The notes under the pieces: model-generated
Databases searched by the model: none
What the model was told of the DNA's origin: nothing
What the model saw: the letters and a program-made list of their open reading frames with translations, nothing else
Position numbers and translations under genes: made by a program
Shown here: positions 45,082-57,584 of the stretch, piece by piece
Layout of the letters: the number at the start of each line of letters is the position of its first letter
Numbering within the stretch: position 1 is the stretch's first letter
Assembly (NCBI GenBank): GCA_051530055.1
Contig: CM121343.1
Span: 4,402,001-4,466,000 of the forward strand
DNA from: Neoechinorhynchus agilis
Taxonomy: Eukaryota; Acanthocephala
DNA length: 64,000 bases
Direction of reading: 5' to 3'

Positions 45082-45889
45082 TCACAAATCTCTCATCGGG
45101 ACGCTCTTCTCGGATTCCTTTCCCATTCCATGACTACGACTAGTAAACGATGCCTCCTTTTGTTGCGTAGGCGATTGATTTCCGTCTCTGCTTGATCGGC
45201 CATAACGGGATTTATCCTCAAGTCCATAAGAAAGTGCATTCTTAATCGGCGATGGGGATTTCAAACGGGCACTTTCCTTCTCGGCTGATAATGATCTTGA
45301 GCCATGACTTCTATGATGACGACGGTGACTTTGGTGACGACGAGAGCCTCCAGACCGTCCATTATGTTCTCTTGACCTTGACCTACGCCGTTTAGATCGA
45401 TAGTCCCGTCCGGATTCCTCTGAAAGGGACCTCGAATGCCTCCGAGCACGGTCACATCTTCTGGACGAGAATTCAGCTCCGCTCGAACTAATAAAAAACG
45501 ATAAATATACACATGTACAATTGTTGAACTTACTGGTGTTTCTGACGTTCTTGTCTTTGCCGTCGACGACGGACTTCGCAGTCATAACCGTAATGTCCCC
45601 GTTCCCCACATTCATAGCATCGATCATCTGGATGGAATGGTCTACGAACCCTTCCTCCGGATCTCCGGACGCTCTCCATCACATCGACCTTGATCTCCGC
45701 TCCGCAAATAATCTGACGGTGCATCGAATACGCTGCATCCTTGGCATCCGTTCTATGTCTATACTCAACAAAAGCCTCACCGCCCCGTTTGATCACTACG
45801 CGATCAATCCTTCCATACTGGCCAAAGACCTCATGAAGCTGACCCTCAGTCGTCCCATCGCGCAACTCACGGACTCTGATTGTACTCAT
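45082..45889 (-). CDS. SR splicing factor with RRM and zinc knuckle (SRSF7-like)
   Basis: Exon 1 is 45534-45889 and exon 2 is 45082-45487, joined across a 46-nt GT..AG intron to give 253 residues. Residues 1-72 form an RRM: TIRVRELRD as RNP2 position, GEAFVEYRHRTDA as RNP1. Residues 91-104 are a CCHC zinc knuckle, CYECGERGHYGYDC, which within SR proteins points to the SRSF7/9G8 type. The rest is an Arg/Ser-rich tail (RRHSRSLSEESGR, SKRRRSRSREH, RRHQSHRRHHRSHGSRS). The predicted role is nuclear pre-mRNA splicing and export, with the RS tail phosphorylated by SR kinases. The RS tail is less regular than in mammals. The ATG is directly preceded by TTCTTTAG, another acceptor-like site. Confidence 0.88.
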
Positions 45890-46561
45890 CTAAAGAACGA
45901 AAACTTACACGATTCCAAAGGACAGCAGAAGCACAGGGTAGAAGTGCGCGCACGCGGACGCATACACACACAAGGAACAATCAGAAATATGGAAGAATCT
46001 ACCAAGATGCTTGGACGAACACGTCACAAACACACTTTAGGATCAACGCCAGCCACTACAATCTATTTAAGAATTTACTGAGATACAAAAAACCACAATA
46101 ATAACCAACCCATATCCACCTCGAGTAGCAACGTACTGCAATGATTCAAACCAACACAAACATACATCTACCAGCACCAATGGCGCACGAACAAGCCCAA
46201 GTCTCAAAAATCAGAAGCGCTTGAAATCGTGGCTTACCAATAATCAAAAATTGATACTAAGCCCAAAAACGAGGTGATGCAAGATTACGTCTCTCCGATC
46301 GCATGATGTTATGAGTTTACATGCATCAACGCCGTTCCTTCGGGGTTATTACGTCACTCGGCAGGAAAATATTGATCCTAAAAACAATACCGCGTGATTT
46401 CTGAATCTCAAGAGGATTAGCAGACGAAAGCCTGAAATTTGCTGGAATCAGTAAAAAATGATTCTTTATGAGCGATGGTCCGTCCTTATCGATATGAGAA
46501 AATTAAACACAGAATTACCCATCGATGGTCATCGCAGAGATGAGTTCGCATTCAAGTTTCA
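45890..46561. other. Upstream region of the SR-protein gene
   Basis: No gene recognised; the plus-strand frames that run into it are antisense shadows of the SR exon. It presumably holds the SR gene promoter. Confidence 0.4.
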
Positions 46562-47140
46562 ATGATCGATCATTGACAATGGATTGCTGGTCTATCGTAT
46601 GATTTTATTGAATTGTTCATGTTTCGATATGGCACTAAATTTAAAAGGATTTATTGATTCCGATATTTCGATACAATCTTGTGCCTTCCAAAAAATGATC
46701 GATCATTGACAATGGATTGCTGGTCTATCGTATGATTTTCTTCATTAATATCATCGGCACTTATCATCTCTTATCCCAATGAACCAAAATCATTAATCTT
46801 TACTATTTTTTTTAATTTTGAGCTCTCAAATGATCACACTTTGACGGTTGCCAAAATGTTTAAAGATTGAATTGTTCATGTTTTGATATGGCACTAAATT
46901 TAAAAGGATTTATTGATTCCGATATTTCGATACAATCTTGTGCCTTCCAAAAAATGATCGATCATTGACAATGGATTGCTGGTCTATCGCATGATTTTCT
47001 TCATTAACATCATCGGCACTTATCATCTCTTATCCCAATGAACCAAAATCGTTAATCTTTACAATTTTTTTTAATTTTGAGCTCTCAAATGATCACACTT
47101 TGACGGTCGCCAAAATGTTTAACGATTGAATTGTTCATGT
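46562..47140. repeat. Tandem repeat, about 259-bp unit
   Basis: The word ATGATCGATCATTGACAATG starts at 46562, 46695 and 46954. The middle unit is complete (259 bp); the first (133 bp) and last (about 187 bp) are partial. Each unit contains the dispersed motif GATTCCGATATTTCGATACA - ATCTTGTGCC. In reverse complement this is the hairpin-CGAAATATCGGAATCAATAAA word found elsewhere in the window. Confidence 0.85.
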
Positions 47141-47810
47141 CTGAAATTCAAACAACCTAGATAAATGCGTACAAGATTGTGCGGAAATATCGGAATCAAT
47201 AAATTCTTTTAATTTTCCGTCATATTGGAATTTTAATCCACTTGCAAATTAAGCGGCCATTGAGTTTTCATTTGGACATGAGTCAATTAAGCGAGACTGT
47301 TCAGCGCCATTTCAAAGGCGTTTAGGTATCAAAACTGCGATTATGTTTGGCTTGGGTCGCAAAGAAACCGGCTAATCACATTTTTCTAAGCATTGGAGAT
47401 TCTCAGATCCCATCAAGCACTCGATTAGTTGATCTTTGGGTCTATTGGGGCATTTAAAGAATCTCACTGAAAACACTGACTGCTTCAATAATGAACGTGA
47501 TTTGTGTATGCAACAAAGTCTTAGAGCGGTATCAGAATCTTCATGAAATTCGGATGTCACATTTGCATCAAAAATCACATTATCCTTCTGCGAATGTTTA
47601 AGAGTGGGATTTGAACAAATCGGATGATCGAAAAAAATAAACGGTTTGACCCATCACTTAATCGTTTCTTTTAATATGCTATATCAGACACGCTTGCTCA
47701 AGCCGTGTCGTTTTCAAATGCGAGATTTCATAAACTTAAAAGAACTCTCGCGCAAACACAAGAGCTGCACCCCGGTGTTCGGCCTCACCCAATCACACCT
47801 CCTCCTCCTT
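47141..47810. other. 3' flank of CK1 alpha, non-coding
   Basis: Contains one more copy of the CGGAAATATCGGAATCAATA - AATTCTTTTAATTTT motif at about 47185-47215, and the presumed CK1 3' untranslated region. No gene recognised. Confidence 0.4.
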
Positions 47811-49109
47811 CTATCGATCATTGTCACTGCTACGTTTGTGTCCTGCGCCAGTGTTGCTAATATCCATCTCCTTCTTATCTTCGTTGCCATCATGAATCAC
47901 ACCAACTCCGCACTGACTCAAATCTCCACCACCACCACCACCACCACCAACCGGACAATGTATGTCGGTCGTATCGGCTGCTGCAGCCACGGCCGCCGCT
48001 CCACTTGTGCGTCTACCAAGAGCATTGGTCGCTGATCCGCCCGGACTAGGAGCGCTTTGTTGCTTAAGAAGCGTCCAATCGAACGTAAAGTCATAGAAGT
48101 GGTTTAGCGTTCTAAACAGAATTCTGAATAACTGTCTTAGATACATATAATCAGGGTGTTCCTCAAATCGTAATCCACGGGAATAATTGAGAAACATTGC
48201 GAACTCCGCTGGAAACCCACGACATAGCATCTCAACCGGAGTACTCATTTTCTTCTCACTTATTCGTTCGTACTTCTGCTTTTTGTTAAAAGCCTTAAGA
48301 CCTTGCCAAGGCAAATTTCCTCTATTAAAGTACATGAGTACATAGCCCAGTGATTCCAAATCATCGCGGCGGCTTTGTTCAATGCCTAGGTGAGCATTGA
48401 TTGATGCGTAGCGGGCGGTTCCTGTCAGATTCTTGTCTTCACGGTAGGGAATGTGGATTCGTGTTCCTTTTTCTCTATAACGCTTCGCGAGTCCAAAATC
48501 AATCAGAAACACTTTATTGCAATGACGACCAATACCCATCAAGAAATTATCCGGTTTGATGTCTCGATGAATGAATCCACGGCCATGAACAAACTCAATA
48601 CGGGTCACTAACTGATCAGCTAACATAAGTACGGTCTTCATGGTGAACCGACGACAACAAAAACAGAACAGATCTTCAAGACTCGGACCCAACAGGTCCA
48701 GGACTAGAATATTGAACTCTTTATCAACACCAAAATATCGAATATGCGGAATTCCAACGCCGCCGAATAATGCGCGATACAGCTTACTTTCATACAAAAG
48801 CTGCGGGTGTTTGCTACGCCTAGGCTCCAGCTTAACAGCCAGTTCTTCGCCATTCGTTATATTGATTCCGAGGTAAATATCTCCAAATGATCCTGAACCT
48901 ATCTTTCTAATCAATCGATACTTCCCTCCAATCGTCATCGACGTTCGAGGCAACTCACTCAAAGCTTGATTCGCACCCAAACCACCGCCCCCATTTCCAC
49001 CAGAAACTCCAGTGTTCCCAGTTGTCGTGTTACCACCCGCACCCGAAGCATTGGCCGCTGCTGACACGTTACCCAGAGACAGTCCTTGATTTGCACCCGG
49101 AGACGCCAT
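47811..49109 (-). CDS. kin-19: Casein kinase 1 alpha
   Basis: Serine/threonine kinase of the CK1 family (Wnt/beta-catenin, Hedgehog and clock regulation). It is intronless, 432 residues from the first ATG at 49109; the open frame extends further up but without an ATG. The kinase domain is about residues 64-345: GSGSFGDIY glycine loop, AVKLE lysine, [13 protein letters not shown] catalytic loop, LIDFGLAK (DFG) and [42 protein letters not shown] and [15 protein letters not shown] are characteristic of the alpha class. Unusual are the 55-residue Gly/Asn/Ala-rich N-terminal extension and a C-tail with an Ala run and eight consecutive Gly encoded by an ACC microsatellite on the plus strand. Residues such as FCFCCRR differ mildly from the human sequence. 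The product is probably cytosolic/nuclear and constitutively active. Confidence 0.95.
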   Translation of the reverse strand: MASPGANQGLSLGNVSAAANASGAGGNTTTGNTGVSGGNGGGGLGANQALSELPRTSMTIGGKYRLIRKIGSGSFGDIYLGINITNGEELAVKLEPRRSKHPQLLYESKLYRALFGGVGIPHIRYFGVDKEFNILVLDLLGPSLEDLFCFCCRRFTMKTVLMLADQLVTRIEFVHGRGFIHRDIKPDNFLMGIGRHCNKVFLIDFGLAKRYREKGTRIHIPYREDKNLTGTARYASINAHLGIEQSRRDDLESLGYVLMYFNRGNLPWQGLKAFNKKQKYERISEKKMSTPVEMLCRGFPAEFAMFLNYSRGLRFEEHPDYMYLRQLFRILFRTLNHFYDFTFDWTLLKQQSAPSPGGSATNALGRRTSGAAAVAAAADTTDIHCPVGGGGGGGGDLSQCGVGVIHDGNEDKKEMDISNTGAGHKRSSDNDR

Positions 49110-49579
49110 CTTCGCAAATGGTGATTGAGTATCGAGCAATAATGTTGTGGTTTGAGCGCGGAAAAGCGGTTTTGTATTCGGAAGAACACACAAACAGGTT
49201 TAGTGACGTCATGACAGAGAAAAAATGAACGCCGTAAAGAATTTATACTTCATTTACAGCAGCACTGCGCTATGCCGTATTCGTAATGCAGTGATCAAAT
49301 ACACGATCCGTTTTGGACTTTATTTGAGGATCTTTTAGAAAAACTATAGGAATTTTGTGGAAATCCGATCGCTTTAAGGAAGGTACAATCTTGTACGTGA
49401 TTTTAATACGGAACCAAAATCCTTTTGATTGTTCATCGTCATAAAAAACAAGCATGAATAGTTCAATCGTCAAACAAATCAATAAGTTTACGTTTTTACA
49501 AAGTTTCAGGCTGTTTTCTACTTGTATTGCTCAGTGCACTTCACATCACACCGCATGCACAATTTTCGTTGTAACGAAA
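49110..49579. other. CK1 upstream region
   Basis: No gene recognised; presumed CK1 promoter and 5' UTR near 49110-49260. The LINE remnant begins shortly after. Confidence 0.4.
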
Positions 49580-50960
49580 AAAGCGTTGTTTCTGGTGATT
49601 TCCTTTCGAGACCTCCCGATCCTCCTGATGATCGTGCAGGTTTGGATGTCGGTGGTTCGCTAAGCTCTAACAACTTGCGAATTCCAATGCCCTTGGAGAA
49701 GCGAGAGCAGTTGCTCTCTGATCTCGAGCATCTATCTCAAGTCCTGGTAAACAATTCCCAGTTGACATCGACAAAGCAACAAATTCCAAAATACTCTACC
49801 GACAAAAAGACGGCCTTTCATAGCCATTTTTAAATCTAAACCTATCCTACCCAAACAAATCATGTACGACCAAGCAGTAAGTCCGTGGACTCGGACCTTC
49901 AAGAACGATGGTATTAAAAGGATCGATCACATATTACGCCGGCACCCTAAGAATCTACCTGACTTCACACAATTGGTTGGATCACCTTGTCAAGTTTTCG
50001 AAATCTAACCTCCCTAAAGAAGTCTACGATATTACGTCCAGTTCTCAAAAAGTTCAATTTCTGGTTAAAGGTGTTGAACCTTCTCTCAGCAAAGAAGAAC
50101 GGGACGAGTTCGAACAAACTTTTGGATGCAATCTAAAGTTCTAAACTCAAGAAGGACGGGCCAACCTATTCCTATTGCCATGGTAGAAGGACAATGGAAT
50201 GTGCGTGATGACTTATGTTCTCAACAATTTTGCTCCTTCAACTGCTTCGAAATTAACTTCGTGATGAAATAAAACTATGAGCAAGATGATTTCATCTTTC
50301 CGCAATGCAATATCTGTCAGCATTGGGGCCATTGGTGCCAACACTGCCCCAATCCTTCTCACAAAAAATGTTGTCACTGTGGGGGTTCCTCTCACGGTTC
50401 GGATCAATGTACCAGTTCAAATAAACATTGCCCAAATTGTCAAGGACAGCATTCGTCTTTTTACAAAGGATGCCAACAATTCAAAAATTACTGGGTCTGG
50501 GCTCAGAATTCTCGTATTAACGCCGTGGAAAAAGCTCATTACTACAACTAAGCAAGTAGCGCCTAAACTCAATTCATTGCTTCCACCGCCAACTCTAACT
50601 TCTCAGGATTTTCCGGTAACGTGCCCTCTACTCAAGTGGTAACCATGGAGGTGCTAGAGAGCAAATTAGATGAAGCTTGTAACAAGATTCTAATGATTAT
50701 GCAAGCTCGTTTTACGGAGGCAATGCTGGCTTTTGAAAGAAAGATGAGCGTCTTAATTGATAAGTTCATGAACATTCCGACTATTTTTCCTCGTGTTTAC
50801 CAGAACAAAGCCCTGCAAAACTCAAAAGAGCGAGTGTGTCTGGCGAGGTTGCACGAGCAGCCAAAAAGCCAAATGGTGGCTCTCGCTCACAGCACGAGGA
50901 TGATGTTGTGATGGATGAACATCAATCAACTTCTGAATTCGTTGCAAGAATAATTGAAAC
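49580..50960 (+). pseudogene. LINE ORF1 (gag-like with CCHC knuckles), decayed
   Basis: It starts RPPDPPDDRAGLDVGG and continues through several frames. Around 50290-50470 the frame reads CNICQHWGHWCQHCPNPSH, KCCHCGGSSHGSDQC and CPNCQGQHSSFYKGC, three successive zinc knuckles typical of Jockey/R1-type LINE ORF1 RNA-binding proteins. Multiple in-frame stops and frameshifts make it non-functional. It continues into the ORF2 remnant. Confidence 0.65.
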
Positions 50961-50969
50961 CCAATCCAG

Positions 50970-52930
50970 GCTGATCGAGAACGGAACAGCCAATTTGATT
51001 TCAAATGCCAATGCGAAGAAACTTTGACTCGATGGCTCAGGAGAAGCTAGGCAATGTTAAGGTGTTGCAGTGGAACTGTTGGGGTGCGACCAACCTTTTT
51101 AAGCTCACTCGATATTTTCCAGGAATATCCATAGCTCTCATTCAAGAGTCAAAAAGCGTTTTTAATTTAGAGCAACTATATGTTCATCTACCCCTTTTAA
51201 AGTCTTCGGTTTTTACATCTTTCGTTCATCCTCCCTATGGACTTGCCACACAAGGCCTTATTTTCATTTTTCAATCTTCCCTTGTTTTCTCACTGATCAT
51301 GCCCTATTCCTCTGAGGAATTGTCTTACAGTATTTTTGAAATACTTTTCAAGAAGAACTATCTCTCCCTTGCGAATATTTACATAAGACCAGGTCTCATT
51401 CATCGTTCGCATGTAAAAGACAAAATCAAATGGCTCCTAGGGGCTAACATCGATCTTCTTGTGTGAGATTTTAATGATCCATCCTTGAAATGGTATCGGG
51501 TCATTGTTAACGCTGTCAATCCTTCCCATTCTCTTATCATGCCTAACAATCCTCCTTCCTTTCACAATATTTCTACCAACAAACACTCCTTTTTGGATCT
51601 AGTAATTTTGAAGAAAATTTTAAACCTTTCAGTCGAATATGATCGCCAAGTCTCCAATTTTGTCCTCTTAGGACACGACATCTTGATTTGGTCCATTGGT
51701 CCCTTTGACAGGCTGCGCAAAGTGCATCACTTATCCCCTTTAAATTTAGCGTGTTTTCGGCTAGTTTGCGAGAAAATTTTCTTAAACTTAGGGTCTGATT
51801 GCAAGTTGTCAGATATTTTACCTTTAGCAAACTCCTTAGTTAATAAAGCCGCTAATTCTTTTTTATGTCACACCGTTAAAACCTTCTCTCGCCCTTATGT
51901 GAGCCGATCACTTCGTTTTCTTGGACGCCAACTCTATGTAGCCCAACGCTCTGGGGATACCCCTCTATGCAAAACCCTATCAAGCCTTCTATGGGTTGCC
52001 CGTTGCCGACAGCGACAACGAAGGGATGCTGATTTTCTTGCTACACTCAAACCTTACTCTTCAAACTGGTGGCGTACCTTTTCTAATAAGGGTAAAGTAC
52101 CTTGGAGATCAAAAATTACGGCTTGGTTAAAATCCTCGACTTTGGAGGATATTCTTACTCAAACTTTTGACTTCCATTTCGCAGGCTCCTCGACCAACGT
52201 GTCGTCAATTTGTTTTCGTAAACTAATTCGAATCGTACTGATATCTAATTAAATGACATTCTCGAAGTTTGGTCCCAGAATTTTAAAGTTCGGGCCTCGC
52301 TCACCTGCTACGCGGATGATTTTACTTTTGTCATCTCCACCCACAGAGCAGCTAGAATGAAACTCCGGATTGAGCAATGTATTGATTTTCTTAACTCCTT
52401 TTTACCTAAAATGAACTTATCGTTGAATAAGTCGAAATGTTTATGCATTTTTAAAGTTCGCTCAAGCAGAATTGGGAAAGATTTAAAATCCTTTTTCAAC
52501 AATTTAATGAACAACCCTGGCACCTCCTCTTCAGGTTTTACGAATACACCCCTTAAAATTAAAATATTGGGTCACACCTTTACTGCTAATCTCTCGCCTA
52601 GATTAGATTTGAATAAAATGAAAAAATGATCACTTTAGCATCGAAAAAGACGAAGCGCGCCGTTACTCTCGGTTTAAACGCTAATCAATGCCAAACTATT
52701 TACAAAAGCTGGAGCATTCCTGGCCTGGTCTTTTTTTTCGAGGTCGCCCCCAGGAACAGACTTTAATCATCAAAACGTTCTGCGATAACCTTATTGCCCT
52801 GTCTTTCTCCTGGGCCGGAGAATTGAGGATCTTCTTCAACAATAGACTTATGAGATGGTCTAGTTGTACGATACTGATTAGTTTCTTGTTTTTGGTTTTT
52901 CTTCTCATACTGCCACATGATGAATAAATC
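50970..52930 (+). pseudogene. LINE ORF2 (endonuclease/RT), decayed and internally deleted
   Basis: The frame from 51005 reads VKVLQWNCWGA...IALIQESKS (endonuclease start with the catalytic Glu) and LANIYIRPGL. It then hits a stop inside the (V)xDFND block at about 51464, and continues FLDLVILKK and LLGHDILIWS. RT motif C appears as CYADDFTFVIS at about 52310, but motifs A and B are missing, so roughly 700-900 bp are deleted near 52250. The end carries RGRPQEQTLI, matching the RPPE block of the intact copy. Confidence 0.65.
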
Positions 52931-53614
52931 TGTATTATTTTAGTTTTCGCGCCGGTAATCTCAAATCAGATGAAATTCTCGCCTAAAAATTTGTTTCTTA
53001 AATATCGCTGTAGGTTCAACGAATCCATATCTTTTGTGCAGCCATCGAACAGAAAGAGAAATCAGCATTGCCTTCTCTATATGCCCACGGCGCGTACAAC
53101 TCGTAAGGAACTTCTTGGTTTGTTCGATGCGTTGGACGCGTTCTCTCGCTCGTGTTCGCTTAGAAACCGCGACACTGGGGGCGGGGTGCCGTTCGAAAAG
53201 TTGACCGAACTGGACGGATTTCGGTTCATATCTCCCGCTCTGTGTGGTTGCGAATTCAACAGCGCTACCGGATCAATCACCCACATCTTCAGTCGCTCAA
53301 TCGGCGGATAATTTGTCCTTAGCACTTTTGGCTCCAGCCCTGTCAGACATTTCTCTAAGATCGGAGCTTTATTTAATTTCCGACGATATCATCGTCTAGC
53401 TGGAAAAGGTCGAAATGGTTAATGTATAAATAACGCTATATTCCATAAGAAAAACAATTGACGTAAAACAGTAAGAAATTTAATCATGAAGAGGCATCGC
53501 TGAAGATGGATTTTCAACGTCCCGTACAAACTCGCGCACAAAACGAAGTTCATAAGGTATTCAAACTGCTATTTCACGAACATTCTTCTCACAGATCGAT
53601 TCAGTTAAACCTTT
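52931..53614. other. Unassigned stretch between LINE remnant and condensin gene
   Basis: 53060-53325 is locally GC-rich and open on both strands (plus frame with LLGLFDALDAFSRS), without a recognised family. I do not annotate it as a gene. Nothing else seen. Confidence 0.3.
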
Positions 53615-56359
53615 TTAGATTCGGTAGCTTTTGCTCACATTTTTCGACTTCTCCGCTTCAGCTTTAGAAAGAGATATCTCGCTTGTCGAAGAGGGCATGA
53701 TTTCTATATCTCTTAAATCATGCACTTGATTGAGTTTGAGTCCATACTCATTTGCCAACTGCAACAATGCGAAAAGTGCGACCGGCCAACACTTAACCAA
53801 TTCTTCGTAATCATTTGATGGATTGCTCATAGCGTATAGATCAGCAAATGAAATCACCTTAAATCCTTCATTTAATTTCTTACTCAATGCTAGCTTTAAT
53901 TTTCTTTTCATTTTCCCGAGATCCGCATGCTGGGCATTGTGCATATCCGCAAGTCTAAGGGCATTACGTTGATCCTTCGATTGAGTCGCTCCATATATAC
54001 CATCTTGATGACAAGGATCGATCATTGTGAAATCAGCGACAGGATGAAATCCAGTGGCTGCAAAAGGAACACCATGATCCTGCTCACCTAAAGTATCTTC
54101 ATCCGAAAACGATAGATTGAAGTGTACCTCCTCGGAAATATCGAGATCCGATATGTTAAAATCAACTAAGCTGTCATCCGTGATCAAAGGGTCATCCGTT
54201 AGAAACCATTTGCTCAAATCTGAATATTCAAAAAAATGCGAATGATGCAAGCGGATGAGATCATCAGCAAAGGTATTTTCCAATGAACACCCGATTCGGA
54301 CGTTTCGAATCGTTTTAAATTTCTTAAACGATTCTAGTATTGCTTTCGTTGTCTCACTTGTAAAATCAAACCCAATAACATCTTCCGACGATACTTTCTT
54401 CAACTTGTTTACCTTTTCCCGTTTTTTAGTCTTCGTCTGTGCATCAATTGGTTGGGAACTCGTTGATTTCTCGGATAAAACGCACGATTTTGGTCGCGAA
54501 TTCCAATTGTCTATATTATTCAATGCCTCAGATTGAATTCGAGCAAAGTCACGCAATAAAGAAGATCGTCTATTTCGGTTTCGCAACCTCAAGGCCGTTT
54601 AAATTAACGTAGTCAAAAGGTATAAAATTTACTCGTAGAATCTTTTAAAATTCCTATAACCGGTAAATGATTATTTATTAAAGACGTTTCGAACCACGTC
54701 GGGTTCATCATCAGTTCTAAAATACAAGTGGTTAAGTAATTATTAGCTAACTTCTAGACAATAATTCCAATCACATTCCCCGGCATCTCGTCACATATCG
54801 ACATTTTAAAATTCCAATCAGCAACTTTTTTTATTTCTTTGATGATGGCGATGTCGTACGAAGAAAATTGATAGTATTGCAATAATGTTGAACTGGAATG
54901 CGAACAATAATTATATTGGCCTCTTAGAAAACAAAATAGAACTTAAATGGACTTTGAATAATTTAAATCTTTAAGTTGAAAAATTAGAAAACATATGATT
55001 CTCTACTAAAGATACAAAAACGACAAATGTGAGAAACTAAGAGTATTAAAATTTGAAAATTGGACTGTATTGGAATACCCTCTTAGCAGAAACTCCGAAC
55101 TATTTACTAGTTAAAGAGATATGTTCGAATCGATGAATGCCGCGAGAATAAAATGAAAACTCAGTCTAAATCGGCAACATTGAGGAATGCGAAATACGTG
55201 TAGAATGAATACTTGAGGTTTCAGGACCACCACCCCCAGAATCAGCAACTGCATCATTTGCTTCCTCGGTCACCATATTATCACAAATGAGGTTGTCGAA
55301 ATCGAATTGATCAGCGCCTACATCGATATCTACGATTTCACTAATTTTGTTTTGCGTGATTGGATTCAAAAGCGGTATTAAGTCATTCGGATTCTTGGTA
55401 TCCAAGTAATTTTCGAGCGGTTCACAGATTACAGCCTTTTCAAAATCGTCTACAGAATTGTCGGCAAAAGGACTTTTGAACCATCCGTCCGCTGAGCCGA
55501 ATTCCGGCATTAAGAAATGTCCTCCATATGATGTTTCAACGGAATAATTATGTATAAGCAGGTCACTTGATTTCTGATCTCTTCCAAATAACATATTTTG
55601 GTCGCCGAAAATGAACAACTGCGATATCACGTCAATTCTGGGAGCAAACGTTGATCGATCAATCTTAAGGTTTATTTTATCTGTATTAAGAGCCAAATAC
55701 GTTTTCTTCGTTTTATTTCGCGGCTTATATCGCTGGCGTGCAACGGGTTCTTCTACCTGAGCAGGAATGATTTCTAACGGGTCTTCGCAAATCGATTGAA
55801 TGGTATCATATCCCAAACTCTGAATAGTCTTCACAGGATCGGTCTTTGTGACTCCAGCGAAACTTGAAACCGTACGGGTCGCTTGTTCGTGAAGGGCATC
55901 GACTCGGCGGGCATAGACCTTCCCGGTCACGTCAAGGCACGCTCCGGCATTGTCGAAATCGTCTCTATTTGACTTTACAAGACTCCCTTTTTTCACGGAC
56001 TGCTTCACACGGTCTACTCTCATCTTCATGTACTCACTTAACTGATCAATCGTTTTAACTTCAAAAACATTACTATCCGTCAGTTTGTGTGAACTGAAAT
56101 TTTGAATCGCTTGCCGGTACATTGAAAGCAATAACGAATCACTACCATTAGATATCATTGGAGAGATGCTACCGAGAAAAACGATTCCTCCTGAAACTCC
56201 ATCGCGACAACCAGTGCCATTGGACGATACTTTCGCTGTGTCACCAGGCGCGGGTTTAAAAAGTTCGCCAGCAAAAAAAAGAACCGAACCATGCACTTTC
56301 CTACTTTTCACAACCAAAGAACGCGCTGGAATCGCAATCAGAACACAAAATATACACAA
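53615..56359 (-). CDS. NCAPH: Condensin complex subunit 2 (CAP-H / barren kleisin), interrupted
   Basis: Kleisin bridging the SMC2/SMC4 heads in condensin I, needed for mitotic chromosome compaction. The upstream frame 55195-56359 contains the N-terminal SMC-binding helix region (LLLSMYRQAIQNFSSHKL) and ACLDVTGKVYARRVDALHEQATR, a CAP-H signature. The downstream frame 53615-54570 contains the central and C-terminal parts (TKKREKVNKL..GFDFTSETTKAIL; LFALLQLANEYGLKL..HDLRD, the C-terminal winged-helix region). Joining the two at the shared TA (55195-55196 and 54571-54572) keeps frame: 707 codons, near the family length. The 622 bp between is a TIR-like element, listed separately. The start is unresolved: no ATG occurs upstream of about 56160 in frame, so a further 5' exon is likely. 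Confidence 0.8.
54573..55194 (-). mobile_element. TA-flanked TIR element inside the condensin gene
   Basis: 622 bp between TA dinucleotides. The left end reads TTTCGGTTTCGCAACCTCAA. The right end, reverse-complemented, reads TTTCGCATTCCTCAATG. The shared blocks TTTCGCA, CCTCAA and GCCG are in order but with small indels, so the inverted repeat is weaker than in the ERO1 and SNF2 cases. Precise removal with one TA keeps the condensin frame. I found no phase-compatible GT..AG intron. A conventional intron plus a missed small exon remains the main alternative. Confidence 0.5.
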
Positions 56360-57584
56360 ATCGATGAATGGTGATTAAGATTTTTGAACGCTCAATGCGT
56401 CTTTTAACTCTCAAAGAACGTAACATTTACTAAGGTCTACAAATCTTCTTCTGCCATGTGAAAATGTATCGTGAAATGAACTCTGAATCATAAAGAGAAA
56501 ATCCTATGGGATGATAGAATTGAAGATGTGGCGATCGTTTCCCCCTCCACGTAGAAAATATTATATTGCAGATATTTCGAAAGGGAAAGCCTCGCCTCTT
56601 CAAGCAATGACCGAGGCTTCCACTTCACATCTTCAATAAAATATTTTCTTTGGAATACGGTTTTTTTGGGTGATAGGAAAAATAAAGATTGATTTGTCAA
56701 TATTTCGTCCGTTTCGTCGGACTTCTTAGGGGCAAGCAACCTGAAAAAGTCGGACGGGACGGATTTTGGAAATTAATAAATCAATCTCTATTTTTCTTAT
56801 CACCAAAAATACATATATAAGAGCAATTAATTGTTCTGGTGCAACTTTACTCTTCCTCGATATTGATTGACTTATTGTAAATTTTCGACCGAATGCGGTC
56901 CTCTTCAGATATCTACAATATGGGCTTAAGTTATTAATTGGTGCTTGCATGAAAGGAACTCAGGTACCCGGGGTCGTGAAGCCCGAAAATGATCTCACAC
57001 TTCCTTCAGGGAAGTTAAGAGAAAAGTGGCCAAAACTATTCTCTAATTTTATTCCCCCCAATACAATCCAAAAAAATATAAGAACAACTTTACAATCTCT
57101 TGAAATGTAAAATATTGTACAAATCTGGATACTTTAATTGTATGTTGAAGTTACTTTTAGATCTTTTAGCCATTAATATCAGGGTGGCTCTGTTAGAAAA
57201 ATGGAATTTAGACGAACTCACCATGGAGAATATCCGGCCGATATGGAGCAAACTAATTGTTGCAATCATGTTGTGCGTTGTAGGACATCAGGATTAAAAT
57301 AGAAAAGATTGCCACAGTTTGCCGATACATCCTTGTGTTACATTCTCCCTTCTAAATTGTCGGTAGTGTGATTACAATAAGTTGCATTGAACAAGCGTCA
57401 ATCGTCTTGAAGAACGGAATCCAAAAGGCACGGATGTAGCCAAATTGTCTTGCGGAATTTATCCAAAGGCGAACGGAGTTGAATCAGCGTTCATCGTTGC
57501 ATGATCCAGAATACCAATGAATTAAGAAGTTTATCGCTCAGTCGTTACCGGCATTCTCGCTAGTGCGATTGGAATGATGGGATT
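56360..57584. other. Upstream of condensin, repeat-containing
   Basis: Holds the foldback copy at 56655-56825 and a CTGAAGA-hairpin-GAAA motif on the minus strand at 56878-56908. No gene recognised; a 5' exon of the condensin gene may lie just right of 56360. Confidence 0.35.
56655..56825. mobile_element. Foldback / MITE, family F1 copy 2
   Basis: The left arm GGGTGATAGGAAAAATAAAG - ATTGATTTGTCAATATTTCG and the right arm AATTAATAAATCAATCTCTA - TTTTTCTTATCACCAAAAAT are diverged inverted repeats. The right arm with its outer ATACATATATAA matches the F1 copy at 25190-25310. The central part contains GTCCG...CGGAC hairpins. Confidence 0.65.

Noticed and set aside
45521-46101. Plus-strand ORFs of 186 and 73 codons over the SR-protein exon
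   Set aside because: They are antisense to the RRM/zinc-knuckle exon, whose sense product is clearly conserved.
53060-53325. Gene in the GC-rich open stretch before condensin
   Set aside because: Both strands are open and neither product has a recognisable motif; it is most likely part of the neighbouring retroelement debris.
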